Part shown: positions 1 through 8,182 of the stretch, piece after piece
Numbering within the stretch: position 1 is the stretch's first letter
Layout: the number at the start of each line of letters is the position of its first letter
Assembly: GCA_029548805.1 (NCBI GenBank)
Contig: JAKPMS010000016.1
Coordinates: forward strand, 1 to 32,516
Source: Spirochaetota bacterium
Lineage (GTDB): Bacteria > Spirochaetota > Spirochaetia > Treponematales > UBA12059
Reading direction: 5' to 3'
Length of the DNA: 32,516 nt
Made by a program: the position numbers and the translations under genes
The notes under the pieces: generated by a model
Seen by the model: the letters and a program-made list of their open reading frames with translations, nothing else
The model's database searches: none
What the model was told of the DNA's origin: nothing

Positions 1-87
1 GAAAGCTACCAAAAAGAAAAAGGCATAGAACGCATGCCCTGGAAATTGTTTTTGGAAAAATTATGGGCTGGCGAAATAATTGCATAA
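1..87 (+). CDS. C-terminal end of an unidentified protein (partial)
   Basis: An open frame enters from the left edge and ends at a TAA at 85-87, giving 28 residues that end in KLWAGEIIA. The tail is rich in Lys, Glu and Trp. Nothing in it is diagnostic of a family, and its start lies outside the window. It is kept because the frame is open from the first base and a terminator-like hairpin follows within a few bases. Function unknown. Confidence 0.4.
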   Translation, partial: ESYQKEKGIERMPWKLFLEKLWAGEIIA

Positions 88-90
88 TAC

Positions 91-125
91 AGCCCAAAAT
101 GCCCGGGCTTTCTTCCCCTTTCTTT
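91..125 (+). terminator. Possible terminator after the partial gene
   Basis: AGCCC (91-95) can pair with GGGCT (105-109), and a pyrimidine-rich, T-containing tail follows. The stem is only 5 bp, so the call rests mainly on its position 3 nt after the stop codon. Confidence 0.35.
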
Positions 126-159
126 ATTATTGGCGGAAGAACCAATCGGCGGCCTTCTG

Positions 160-360
160 CGAACATCCGCGTTCCGGGTCTTTATGAATTAGCACGCTGA
201 TAAAGCTGATTTGGGCGGATTAACGCGGATCAAGAAGTATAAAATTTATGGGCTCTATCCGCGACCATCCGCATCATCTGTGTCATCCGCGTTCCAGTCC
301 TAAATAGCCCTCATTCCGGGTATTAAAACGCGTTCTAGCCTTAAAAACATAACGCTGATA
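160..360. repeat. Intergenic repeat cluster upstream of hsdM
   Basis: The gene-free stretch 88-493 contains short internal repeats. ATCCGCGTTCC occurs at 165-175 and again at 285-295, and CGCTGATA occurs at 195 and 353. The segment at 215-230 (GCGGATTAACGCGGAT) is the inverted counterpart of the ATCCGCG units around 257-292, so the region can form a long imperfect hairpin. No reading frame is convincing. It looks like a decayed dispersed intergenic repeat; its function is unknown. Confidence 0.5.
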
Positions 361-440
361 AACTGGATTCTGTTAAAAAGAGTTGTAAACCCAAGCTTTG
401 GGGCACTAGACTTGATTTGCGGCAAGGATGGCATCTTTTT

Positions 441-470
441 TTGACAAATGGCAAAGCGCCCGGATAGAAA
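441..470 (+). promoter_or_regulatory. Candidate promoter of the hsd operon
   Basis: A perfect -35 TTGACA (441-446) is followed after 18 bp by TAGAAA (465-470) as a weak -10. Transcription would start near 477, just before the AAGGAG ribosome binding site (478-483). This argues for translation from 494 and against the in-frame ATG at 428, which would lie upstream of the promoter. Confidence 0.45.
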
Positions 471-493
471 AAAAGCCAAGGAGAATAAAAAAA

Positions 494-3055
494 ATGAACA
501 AACAAGAGCTTGCCTCAAAAATTTGGGAGTCTGCCAACAAGATGCGCTCCAAGATCGAGGCTAACGAGTACAAGGATTATATTCTCGGGTTTATCTTCTA
601 CAAGTTCCTGTCAGATAAGGAATACGCGTATTTGCGGGCCACGGACTGGGAGGATGCGGATATAAAAAAATACCTCCATGAGAATGACCGCGAAAGCGTA
701 GAAAGCATAAAAAAAAATATAGGCTACTTTATTTCCTACGAGAACCTGTTTTCTACTTGGCTTGCGATGGGGAGCGATTTTAATGTAGGCAATGTCCGCG
801 ATGCGCTGTCGGCGTTTAATCGCTTGATCAACGACAGCCACAAAAAGGTTTTTGAAAAGATTTTTGACACCCTGCAAACCGGCCTTTCCAAGCTGGGCGA
901 CAGCTCCGGCGCTCAAACAAAGGCCATAAGCGACCTTATTCACCTGATAAAAGACATTCCCATGGATGGCCGGCAGGATTACGACGTGCTGGGCTTTATT
1001 TATGAATACCTTATTTCCAACTTTGCCGCCAACGCGGGTAAAAAAGCCGGCGAGTTTTACACGCCGCACGAGGTCTCACTTTTAATGTCGGAGATTGTGG
1101 CAAACCATCTGCATCAGCAAGAAACCATAGAAATTTACGACCCCACCAGCGGCTCCGGCTCTTTGCTTATAAACATTGGCAAAAGCATTGCAAAATATAC
1201 TGGCCAAGGGGACAGAATAAAATACTATGCGCAGGAGCTAAAAGAGAACACCTTTAACCTGACCCGCATGAACCTTGTTATGCGCGGTATTTTGCCGGAC
1301 AACATTCTGGTGCGCTGCGGCGACACGCTGGAAGATGACTGGCCGTACTTCGATGACGCTGACCCCGCAGGAACTTACCGGCCCCTGTATGTAGACGCGG
1401 TGGTATCCAATCCGCCTTATTCCCAAAACTGGAGCCCCGCGGATAAGGAGAGTGACCCCCGCTATAAGGCTTACGGCTTGGCCCCCAAGGGCAAGGCGGA
1501 TTATGCCTTTTTGCTGCATGACCTGTACCACTTAAAGCCCACAGGCATTATGACCATAGTTTTGCCCCATGGAGTACTGTTCCGGGGAGGCGAAGAAGGC
1601 GCAATCCGCAAAAACCTTATAGAGCAAAACAAGATTGACGCCATTATAGGTTTGCCCGCCAATATATTTTTTGGCACCGGCATTCCTACCATTATTATGG
1701 TGCTTAAACAAAAGCGCAGCAGCACAGATGTGCTAATTATTGATGCATCCAAAGGCTACGAGAAAGTAGGCAAGACCAACCGGCTCCGCGCCTGCGACAG
1801 CAAAAAAATTGTGGATGTTATTTCTGCAAGACCCCAAAGCGTGGAGCGCTTTGCCAGGCGGGTGGGGCGGGACGAGATCCGCAATAACGACTATAACCTG
1901 AACATTCCCCGCTATGTGGATTCTTCTGAAAAGCCGGAGAGCTGGGATATTTACGCATCCATGTTTGGCGGCATTCCCGCATCGGAGCTGGCCGAGCTTG
2001 CCCCTTATTGGGAGGCCTTTCCGGGCCTTCAGAAGGCTGTTTTTAAAGGGGGTAGCGGCAAATACCTTAGCGTCAAGTGCGCAGACATAGCTAAAACCGT
2101 TGCCGAGCACGAAAGCGTTCTCTCTTTTGCGGCGGAGTTTAAAAAAGCCTTTAAGGGCTTTGACGGCTATCTTAAAAAAAGCCTTGTAGACAACATGGAA
2201 GGCGTTATAATTTCTAAACAAGAAAATGTCTTAAGCGATTACATTTTTAAGAAGCTAGCAGGTATTCCCCTTATCGACCCTTATGAAGCCTATCAGTTGC
2301 TGGCCTCAGAATGGATTAAAGCGGCTATCGATCTGGAAATTATTCAGTCTGAGGGTTTTGAAGCCACAACTAAGGTTGAGCCCAATATGGTGCTAAAAAA
2401 GAAAGACAACAAGGAGCAGGAGCTGCAGGATGGATGGGCGGGCCGCATTCTGCCCTTTGCGTTAGTGCAAGAAGAGCTGCTGGACAAGGATTTGCACAAG
2501 CTCCGCAGCATGCAGGACAGGCTTGCAGAAATTGCTGTACAAAAAGAAGATCTGTTTGACGAGATGTCGGAAGAAGCCAAAGAAGAGGCTTTTGTAAATG
2601 AAGACAAAACTGCCTTTGTGGATGCGGAGATAAAAAAGGCGCTTAAGGACAAGGCTGCCGACGCTGAGGTACTGGCCATTCTGAAACGCTGCGATGCGCT
2701 TTCTTTAGAAGAAAAGGATTTAAACAAGCAGCTTAAGAAGGAAGAAACGGACCTGCACTTAAAAACCAAGCTTACAATAGAAGGCTTAAGCCGCGAACAG
2801 GTGCTTGCCCTTTTGCATAAAAAATGGATTAGCCCTTTGGTGGATGGCATACATGGTTTGCCCAATAGCTTGTTAAGCGCTTTTACAGCCAAGCTCAGCG
2901 CCCTTGCTGCCAAGTACCAGAGCACCTTTTCTCATGTAGAAGAGGAAATACGGGAAACAGAAATTAGCCTTTGCGCCATGCTGGGCGATCTTGGCGGCAA
3001 CGATTTTGACATGCAGGGCATTGCGGAGTTTAAAAAGCTTTTGGGGGGTGAGTAA
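494..3055 (+). CDS. hsdM: Type I restriction-modification DNA methyltransferase subunit HsdM
   Basis: This is the N6-adenine methyltransferase subunit of a type I R-M enzyme. It methylates host sites with S-adenosylmethionine and joins HsdS and HsdR in the restriction complex. The N-terminal HsdM helical domain covers about residues 1-140. The SAM-binding motif DPTSGSGSLL begins at residue 216 and the catalytic NPPY motif is at 306-309. The C-terminal 250 residues or so are charged and predicted helical, which makes the 853-residue protein longer than the classical 500-residue HsdM but typical of the long HsdM subfamily. ATG 494 was chosen because AAGGAG lies 10 bp upstream and the protein then begins MNKQELASKIWESA, as in homologues. 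The stop codon abuts the hsdS start, so the two are almost certainly cotranslated. Confidence 0.95.
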   Translation: MNKQELASKIWESANKMRSKIEANEYKDYILGFIFYKFLSDKEYAYLRATDWEDADIKKYLHENDRESVESIKKNIGYFISYENLFSTWLAMGSDFNVGNVRDALSAFNRLINDSHKKVFEKIFDTLQTGLSKLGDSSGAQTKAISDLIHLIKDIPMDGRQDYDVLGFIYEYLISNFAANAGKKAGEFYTPHEVSLLMSEIVANHLHQQETIEIYDPTSGSGSLLINIGKSIAKYTGQGDRIKYYAQELKENTFNLTRMNLVMRGILPDNILVRCGDTLEDDWPYFDDADPAGTYRPLYVDAVVSNPPYSQNWSPADKESDPRYKAYGLAPKGKADYAFLLHDLYHLKPTGIMTIVLPHGVLFRGGEEGAIRKNLIEQNKIDAIIGLPANIFFGTGIPTIIMVLKQKRSSTDVLIIDASKGYEKVGKTNRLRACDSKKIVDVISARPQSVERFARRVGRDEIRNNDYNLNIPRYVDSSEKPESWDIYASMFGGIPASELAELAPYWEAFPGLQKAVFKGGSGKYLSVKCADIAKTVAEHESVLSFAAEFKKAFKGFDGYLKKSLVDNMEGVIISKQENVLSDYIFKKLAGIPLIDPYEAYQLLASEWIKAAIDLEIIQSEGFEATTKVEPNMVLKKKDNKEQELQDGWAGRILPFALVQEELLDKDLHKLRSMQDRLAEIAVQKEDLFDEMSEEAKEEAFVNEDKTAFVDAEIKKALKDKAADAEVLAILKRCDALSLEEKDLNKQLKKEETDLHLKTKLTIEGLSREQVLALLHKKWISPLVDGIHGLPNSLLSAFTAKLSALAAKYQSTFSHVEEEIRETEISLCAMLGDLGGNDFDMQGIAEFKKLLGGE

Positions 3056-4189
3056 ATGGCCCAAAAACCAAAGAGACCGGATATTAGATTTAAGGGTTTT
3101 AGCGATGATTGGGAACAGTGTAAGTTGGGGGAATGTTTTGATGAACGCTTAGAACGCTCGGCAGAAGGCGAGTTGATTTCTGTCACTATCAACGAAGGAA
3201 TTAAAAAGTTTTCTGACCTTGGCAGACACGATAATTCCAGTGAGGATAAGTCGAATTACAAAAGAGTTGAAGCTGGAGATATAGCGTATAACTCCATGAG
3301 AATGTGGCAAGGTGCAAGTGGCTACTCCCAATATAGTGGCATTTTAAGCCCTGCATATACTGTTGCCATACCAAAAGAAGATATCGATTCACTATTCTTT
3401 TCGTATGTATTTAAGAAGCCACAAATGATACACACTTTTCAGATTCGTTCCCAAGGCATCACATCAGATACATGGAATTTGAAGTTTCCTGCATTCAGTG
3501 AAATAGAAACTATGCTTCCCAAAATTGAAGAACAAGCTCAAATCGGCAGCTTCTTTTCCACCCTCGACAATCTCATCACCCTTCATCAGCGTAAGTATGA
3601 GAAACTTCAAAACATAAAAAAATCTTGTTTGGAAAAAATGTTCCCAAAAGCCGGAAGCAATGTACCCGAACTTCGGTTTAATGGATTTAGCGATGCTTGG
3701 GAGCAGTGTAAGTTGGGGGAGATTTTAGATGTGCATAGCGGTAGAGATTATAAACACCTGCAAGAAGGGCCAATTCCCGTTTATGGCACAGGTGGATATA
3801 TGCTCAGTGTAAGCGAAGCACTTTCATATTCTGAAAATGCTATTGGGATTGGACGTAAAGGAACGATTGATAAACCATATATTTTAAAAGCACCATTTTG
3901 GACAGTAGATACTCTATTTTATGCCATTCCACAAGAAAAATATGATCTATATTTTCTGTTCGATATTTTTCAGAATATTGATTGGAAGAAAAAAGATGAG
4001 TCGACAGGAGTCCCGAGTTTATCAAAAACTGCGATAAATGATATTGAAGTTCTTGTTACAGATCTAGAAGAACAGAAACAAATCGGCACATTTTTCCGCA
4101 ACCTCGACCAGCTCATCACCCTTCATCAGCGTAAGTATGAGAAGCTTCAGAACATAAAAAAATCTTGCCTGGAAAAAATGTTTGTGTAA
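3056..4189 (+). CDS. hsdS: Type I restriction-modification specificity subunit HsdS
   Basis: This is the DNA-recognition subunit that sets the bipartite target site for HsdM and HsdR. At 377 residues it has the usual two-fold architecture. Target-recognition domain 1 covers about 1-150 and a conserved helix about 160-200. TRD2 covers about 205-340 and the second helix about 345-377. Both halves open with a near-identical segment (GFSD-WEQCKLGE) and close with the same helix (LITLHQRKYEKLQNIKKSC). Its ATG directly follows the hsdM stop codon. The DNA-level identity of the helix-coding segments would allow TRD exchange or deletion by recombination. No inverted spare hsdS cassette is visible nearby, so invertible phase variation is not supported. 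Confidence 0.95.
   Translation: MAQKPKRPDIRFKGFSDDWEQCKLGECFDERLERSAEGELISVTINEGIKKFSDLGRHDNSSEDKSNYKRVEAGDIAYNSMRMWQGASGYSQYSGILSPAYTVAIPKEDIDSLFFSYVFKKPQMIHTFQIRSQGITSDTWNLKFPAFSEIETMLPKIEEQAQIGSFFSTLDNLITLHQRKYEKLQNIKKSCLEKMFPKAGSNVPELRFNGFSDAWEQCKLGEILDVHSGRDYKHLQEGPIPVYGTGGYMLSVSEALSYSENAIGIGRKGTIDKPYILKAPFWTVDTLFYAIPQEKYDLYFLFDIFQNIDWKKKDESTGVPSLSKTAINDIEVLVTDLEEQKQIGTFFRNLDQLITLHQRKYEKLQNIKKSCLEKMFV
3541..4185 (+). repeat. Long direct repeats within hsdS
   Basis: Nucleotides 3541-3645 and 4081-4185, exactly 540 bp apart, are nearly identical in the part encoding the conserved spacer helix. The longest identical run starts near 3572/4112. A second pair, around 3101-3129 and 3689-3717, encodes the start of each half. 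Because 540 is a multiple of three, recombination between the helix repeats would leave an in-frame, single-TRD hsdS. Confidence 0.85.
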
Positions 4190-4207
4190 GGCAGAAGGGA
4201 AGGTAGT

Positions 4208-4339
4208 ATGGCATTCACAAAACCAATTTACAAAATATGCAAAAGGCAAAATCTGACAAAGTTCCGGCTAACTACAAGCTTCGATCTGAAAATAGGCCAG
4301 TTTAGCAAGATCCCGTTTGGAGGGGCTATAAATGACTAA
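4208..4339 (+). CDS. Possible 43-residue small protein between hsdS and the RhuM remnant
   Basis: An ATG at 4208, preceded by a purine-rich GGAAGG, opens a 43-codon frame that ends in TAA at 4337-4339. It overlaps the next start codon (4332) by 8 bp. The product is basic and has no recognisable motif or membrane segment. The overlap would allow translational coupling into the RhuM-like remnant, but the frame may be fortuitous. This 142-bp gap otherwise holds nothing recognisable. Confidence 0.25.
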   Translation: MAFTKPIYKICKRQNLTKFRLTTSFDLKIGQFSKIPFGGAIND

Positions 4340-4562
4340 GAAGAAAACGCCTAACGAACTGCGGATTCGCAACAGCACTGCGGAATTTCTGACCTTCGTT
4401 TATTCAGTTACCGAGGAATTCTCGGTAACTGCAAAAATTGCCAAGGACTACGCTGAAAGCGAGTTTGAAAAGTACCGCACTATCCAGGACAGGCTGTTTC
4501 AAAGCGACTTTGACCGATTCGTGGAGTTGGAACGGCAAGCTGACATAAAAGACCAAGAGTAA
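4332..4562 (+). CDS. Miniature RhuM-family remnant (N- and C-terminal ends joined)
   Basis: The 76-residue product begins with a stretch (NELRIRNSTAEFLTF) that resembles the N-terminus of RhuM/virulence-RhuM proteins. It ends with one (KDYAESEFEKYRTIQDRLFQ followed by SDFDRF) that resembles their C-terminus. RhuM proteins are normally about 330 residues and often lie inside type I R-M loci. The large middle part is absent, yet the frame is intact, with GGAGG upstream (4320-4324) and a 12-bp gap to the hsdR start. A perfect 11-bp inverted repeat lies at the join. The likeliest reading is an in-frame internal deletion that keeps the operon polar-neutral. The family match is from memory of homologues; whether the peptide has any function is unknown. 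Confidence 0.6.
   Translation: MTKKKTPNELRIRNSTAEFLTFVYSVTEEFSVTAKIAKDYAESEFEKYRTIQDRLFQSDFDRFVELERQADIKDQE
4405..4431. repeat. Perfect palindrome at the RhuM deletion junction
   Basis: CAGTTACCGAG (4405-4415) is followed by the loop GAATT (4416-4420) and the exact reverse complement CTCGGTAACTG (4421-4431). It encodes the repeated peptide SVTEEFSVT at the point where RhuM-like N- and C-terminal sequences meet. It may be a deletion scar or an mRNA hairpin. There is no T-tract, so it is not a terminator. Confidence 0.85.
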
Positions 4563-4574
4563 AAGGGAGTGCGC

Positions 4575-7500
4575 ATGGCATTTATAAAAGAAAGCGATTT
4601 TGAAAATGCTCTAATTAGCATGCTTACCAAGTCCTACGGCTGGGAAGCTGAGGTATTAAAGCACAAAAGCGAAAAAGAGCTCCTAAAAAACTGGGCCAAC
4701 ATACTATTTGAAAACAACCGCAGCATTGACCGCCTAAACGACTACCCTTTGACTGATGGCGAAATGCAGCAGATTATAGAGCAGATTGTAACGCTAAAGA
4801 CCCCGCTAAAGCTTAACGGCTTTATTAACGGGCGTACTGTGTCCATTACACGGGACAACCCGGATGACGCGGCGCATTTTGGCAAAGAGGTAAGCTTAAA
4901 AATTTATGACCGGCAGGAGATTGCCGCAGGCCAAAGCCGCTATCAGATTGCCCGGCAGCCAAGATTTGCCGCCCAAAGCTCCATGCTCCCGGAACGCCGC
5001 GGCGACTTTATACTGCTTATTAATGGCATGCCGGTAATACATGTGGAGCTTAAAAAAACCGGCATTCCCGTTTCTCAAGCTTATAGCCAGATAGAAAAAT
5101 ATGCGCACGAGGGGGTCTTTTCCGGCCTTTTTGCTTTGGTGCAGGTCTTTGTGGCCATGAACCCGGAAGAAGCCCTTTACTTTGCCAACCCCGGCCCGGA
5201 AGGGCGTTTTAATTCCGATTTTTACTTCCACTGGGCAGACTTTAATAACGAACCCATAAACGACTGGAAAAGGCTTGCATCCACACTGCTGTCCATTCCC
5301 ATGGCGCACCAGCTTATAGGATTTTATACCGTTGCCGACGATTCTGACGGCTCTTTAAAGGTGATGCGCTCCTATCAGTATTATGCGGCCAATAAAATAT
5401 CCGACACAGTTGCCAAAAACAAATGGGAAATAGGCAGCCAGCTTGGCGGTTATGTATGGCATACCACCGGCAGCGGAAAAACGCTAACCTCTTTTAAATC
5501 TGCCCAGCTTATTGCCAATTCCAAAGATGCGGACAAGGTGGTATTTTTAATTGACAGAATAGAACTTGGAACTCAGAGCGCCCGTGAATACCGGGGCTTT
5601 GCGGAGGAAACCGACTCCATACAGGAAACAGAAGACAGCGCTGTTCTGCTTGCCAAGTTAAAAAGCTCAAGCCCTGCAGATACCCTTATTGTTAGCTCGA
5701 TTCAGAAGATGAGCAATATAAATGACGATGCCGATGGCTGGCTTAAAAAAGAGGACATAAATACCATAAGCGCCAAGCGGGAGGTGTTTATTGTGGACGA
5801 GTGTCACCGCTCCACCTTTGGCAACATGATGCAGACAGTTAAGCAGACCTTTCCTAAAGCCCTATTCTTTGGTTTTTCCGGTACACCCATTCAGATTGAA
5901 AACAAAAAAAAGGGCAACACCACAGCCGATGTTTTTGGCAACGAGCTGCACCGCTACAGCATAGCCGACGGCATACGCGACAAAAACGTTCTTGGCTTTG
6001 ACCCGGACAAGGTGCTTACCTTTACAGAAAAGGATATGCGAAAGGCCGTAGCCCTGGATAAGGCTAACGCGGACAGTGTAGAAGCTGTTTTTGCGGACGA
6101 TAGAAAAAAAGAAATCTATTACAAGTATATGAATGATGTTCCCATGGCAGGCTATGACGACGCAGACGGAAGCTATGTTCAGGGTATAGAAGATATACTT
6201 TTGGCAAAAAAGCAATACGAGACGGAAGAGCACCAACAGATGGTGGTAAATGACATCTGTGATAACTGGATAACCATTAGTCACAACTACAAATTCCACG
6301 GCCTTTTTGCTACTTCCAGTATTCCGGAGGCTATCCGCTATTACAGGCTCTTTAAAAAAACCGCTCCCCAATTAAAGGTAAGCGCCCTGTTTGACCCAAG
6401 TATAGACAACAACGGAACCGGCATAGAAAGAGAAGATGCGCTAGTGGAAATTATTACAGATTATAACAGCCGCTACGGCCAGACTTTTACAATTCCTACT
6501 TACGGAAAGATGAAGAAGGATATCCAATACCGCCTGGCGCATAAAAGGCCTTATGAACGCATTGAGCACTCCCGTGATGAGCATATTGATCTGCTGATTG
6601 TTGTTGACCAGATGCTGACCGGCTATGATTCCAAATGGCTTAATGTTTTGTACCTAGATAAATTGATGCAGTATGAAGCCATTATACAGGCTTTTTCTCG
6701 TACCAACAGGCTTTTTGGGCAGGATAAACCCTTTGGCTCCATCAAGTATTATCGCGCCCCGTTTACTATGGATAAAAAAATTGCCGAGGCAGTTAAGCTT
6801 TACTCCGGCGACAAGCCGCTGGGAATGTTTGCAATTAAGCTGGATAAAAACCTGGAAAACATGAATGCCGTATATACGCAAATTAAGAATGTATTTGTTC
6901 AGGCAGGCATCCCCGATTTTGAAAAGCTTCCGGATGATATTTCCGAGCGGAAGAAGTTTGCCAAGCTCTTTAAGGAATTTAACGAGTATCTGGAAGCTGC
7001 CAAGGTGCAGGGTTTTGTCTGGAGCAATCAATCTTATTCCTTTACTGACGAAAAAACAAAAAATAGCTGTACGATAGAGCTTCTGCCTGAGGAAAATAGT
7101 TATTTAATTTTAACACTGCGTTATAAAGAGCTGGTCTCGGAAACGGCCGGCAGCAAAAGTGAAGATGCCCCCTATGATCTTGTAGGCTACCTTAGCACAA
7201 TTAGCACGGACGAGATTGACGCGGATTATATGAACTCCCGCTTTGAAAAATATAAAAAGACCCTTTTTGGCAGCAAGCCGGAAGAAATTCAAAACGCCAA
7301 AGCGGAGCTTCATAAGACCTTTGCGTTCCTGTCCCAGGAAGAACAGAAGTACGCCAATCTGTTTCTGCACGACATAGAAAGCGGCGATATTCGCCCGGAA
7401 GAAGGCAAAACGCTGCGGGACTATATAAGCGAATATACAGAAAAAGCCAAGAGCGACCAGATTTATCGCGTAGCATCTGCGCTTGGGCTGGACGAGAGTA

Positions 7501-7718
7501 TGCTAAGAGACATGATGGCACTAAATGTGAATGACTCCAACATAAACGAGTACGGAAGGCTGGACAAGCTTAAAGCCACGGTTGTTAGAGAAAAAGCTGC
7601 ACAATACTTTACCTCGCTGAAAAATGAACAAATCCCGCCGCACAGAGTAAGCATGAAAGTGGATGCTCTTTTGCGCAAATTCATTATTTCCGGCGGTGAT
7701 GAGATACCCTTGCCCTAA
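4575..7718 (+). CDS. hsdR: Type I restriction endonuclease subunit HsdR
   Basis: This is the ATP-dependent DNA translocase and nuclease subunit of the type I system. The N-terminal PD-(D/E)xK nuclease core is visible as D144 followed by E158-L-K160. The superfamily 2 helicase motor follows, with Walker A TTGSGKT at 297-303, DECH at 408-411 and a motif III-like FSGTP. A C-terminal helical region would contact the HsdM/HsdS core. The length of 1047 residues is normal for the family. The start at ATG 4575 has GGGAG 5 bp upstream; a GTG at 4569 in the same frame overlaps that ribosome binding site and is less likely. All catalytic residues look intact, so the locus should be restriction-competent together with hsdM and hsdS. 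Confidence 0.95.
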   Translation: MAFIKESDFENALISMLTKSYGWEAEVLKHKSEKELLKNWANILFENNRSIDRLNDYPLTDGEMQQIIEQIVTLKTPLKLNGFINGRTVSITRDNPDDAAHFGKEVSLKIYDRQEIAAGQSRYQIARQPRFAAQSSMLPERRGDFILLINGMPVIHVELKKTGIPVSQAYSQIEKYAHEGVFSGLFALVQVFVAMNPEEALYFANPGPEGRFNSDFYFHWADFNNEPINDWKRLASTLLSIPMAHQLIGFYTVADDSDGSLKVMRSYQYYAANKISDTVAKNKWEIGSQLGGYVWHTTGSGKTLTSFKSAQLIANSKDADKVVFLIDRIELGTQSAREYRGFAEETDSIQETEDSAVLLAKLKSSSPADTLIVSSIQKMSNINDDADGWLKKEDINTISAKREVFIVDECHRSTFGNMMQTVKQTFPKALFFGFSGTPIQIENKKKGNTTADVFGNELHRYSIADGIRDKNVLGFDPDKVLTFTEKDMRKAVALDKANADSVEAVFADDRKKEIYYKYMNDVPMAGYDDADGSYVQGIEDILLAKKQYETEEHQQMVVNDICDNWITISHNYKFHGLFATSSIPEAIRYYRLFKKTAPQLKVSALFDPSIDNNGTGIEREDALVEIITDYNSRYGQTFTIPTYGKMKKDIQYRLAHKRPYERIEHSRDEHIDLLIVVDQMLTGYDSKWLNVLYLDKLMQYEAIIQAFSRTNRLFGQDKPFGSIKYYRAPFTMDKKIAEAVKLYSGDKPLGMFAIKLDKNLENMNAVYTQIKNVFVQAGIPDFEKLPDDISERKKFAKLFKEFNEYLEAAKVQGFVWSNQSYSFTDEKTKNSCTIELLPEENSYLILTLRYKELVSETAGSKSEDAPYDLVGYLSTISTDEIDADYMNSRFEKYKKTLFGSKPEEIQNAKAELHKTFAFLSQEEQKYANLFLHDIESGDIRPEEGKTLRDYISEYTEKAKSDQIYRVASALGLDESMLRDMMALNVNDSNINEYGRLDKLKATVVREKAAQYFTSLKNEQIPPHRVSMKVDALLRKFIISGGDEIPLP

Positions 7719-7721
7719 GGC

Positions 7722-7845
7722 TAGTTCCCCAAAGCTTGATGTAAAATGCAATTTTACAAAAACGCTACAAGGTATTGTATAACTTTGCAAAGCATCATAC
7801 TACATATAGTAGCAATAGCTAAAAACACCAAGATTTGGGGAACTA
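7722..7845. mobile_element. Palindromic mini-element, copy A
   Basis: This is one of four related elements of 124-125 bp in the window. The left end TAGTTCCCCAAAGCTTG and the reverse complement of the right end TAGTTCCCCAAATCTTG form terminal inverted repeats of about 20 bp. The interior is AT-rich, with further imperfect pairing around GTATTGTAT. It starts 3 bp after the hsdR stop codon and ends 22 bp before the hydrogenase operon promoter. No flanking duplication is evident and it has no coding capacity. Confidence 0.85.
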
Positions 7846-7866
7846 CAAAATGGCCACATTAGCCAA

Positions 7867-7895
7867 TTGACTAAATCGATAAATATTTATACAAT
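7867..7895 (+). promoter_or_regulatory. Candidate promoter of the hydrogenase operon
   Basis: TTGACT (7867-7872) and TACAAT (7890-7895) are separated by an ideal 17-bp spacer. They lie 17 bp upstream of the first gene of the operon, which has AGGAG at 7901-7905. Confidence 0.6.
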
Positions 7896-7912
7896 AAAGC
7901 AGGAGAAAATGG

Positions 7913-8182
7913 ATGGATAGTTCAGGGCAAAATCATACTGTTGTTACCATTTGCATGGGAAGCTCATGTTTTTCTCGCGGAAACAACCTAAATGCGGAAA
8001 TAATCGAGCACTTTTTGCAAGAAAACAATTTGGGCGCCAAGGTTGAGCTGCAAGGATGCCTGTGCAACGGGCAATGCAAAACGGGCCCCAATTTGCGGAT
8101 AAATGACGAGCTTATTCAGGGAGTGGAACCAAGCATGATTGTGGATCTTTTAAAGCACAAGCTTTGCGGAGGCCAAAATTGA
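7913..8182 (+). CDS. Thioredoxin-like [2Fe-2S] ferredoxin (NuoE/HydC-like) upstream of the sensor hydrogenase
   Basis: This is a small electron-transfer protein of 89 residues with the C-x4-C ... C-x3-C arrangement of thioredoxin-fold [2Fe-2S] ferredoxins (C14 and C19, then C51 and C55, with an extra C49). In anaerobes such domains pass electrons between NAD(P)H-linked modules and [FeFe] hydrogenases. The ATG at 7913 has AGGAG 7 bp upstream. The gene ends inside the start of the sensor hydrogenase: TTG 8179-8181 overlaps TGA 8180-8182, so translation is coupled and the two proteins probably act as partners. A paralogue precedes the second hydrogenase at 11172. Confidence 0.85.
   Translation: MDSSGQNHTVVTICMGSSCFSRGNNLNAEIIEHFLQENNLGAKVELQGCLCNGQCKTGPNLRINDELIQGVEPSMIVDLLKHKLCGGQN

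Noticed and set aside
428-493. In-frame 22-codon extension of hsdM from ATG 428
   Set aside because: The stretch overlaps the likely promoter (TTGACA at 441) and has no ribosome binding site, while ATG 494 has AAGGAG and the family-typical N-terminus.
3056-4189. Phase-variable invertible hsdS system
   Set aside because: There is no second hsdS fragment in inverted orientation and no recombinase gene nearby; only direct repeats inside one gene are present.
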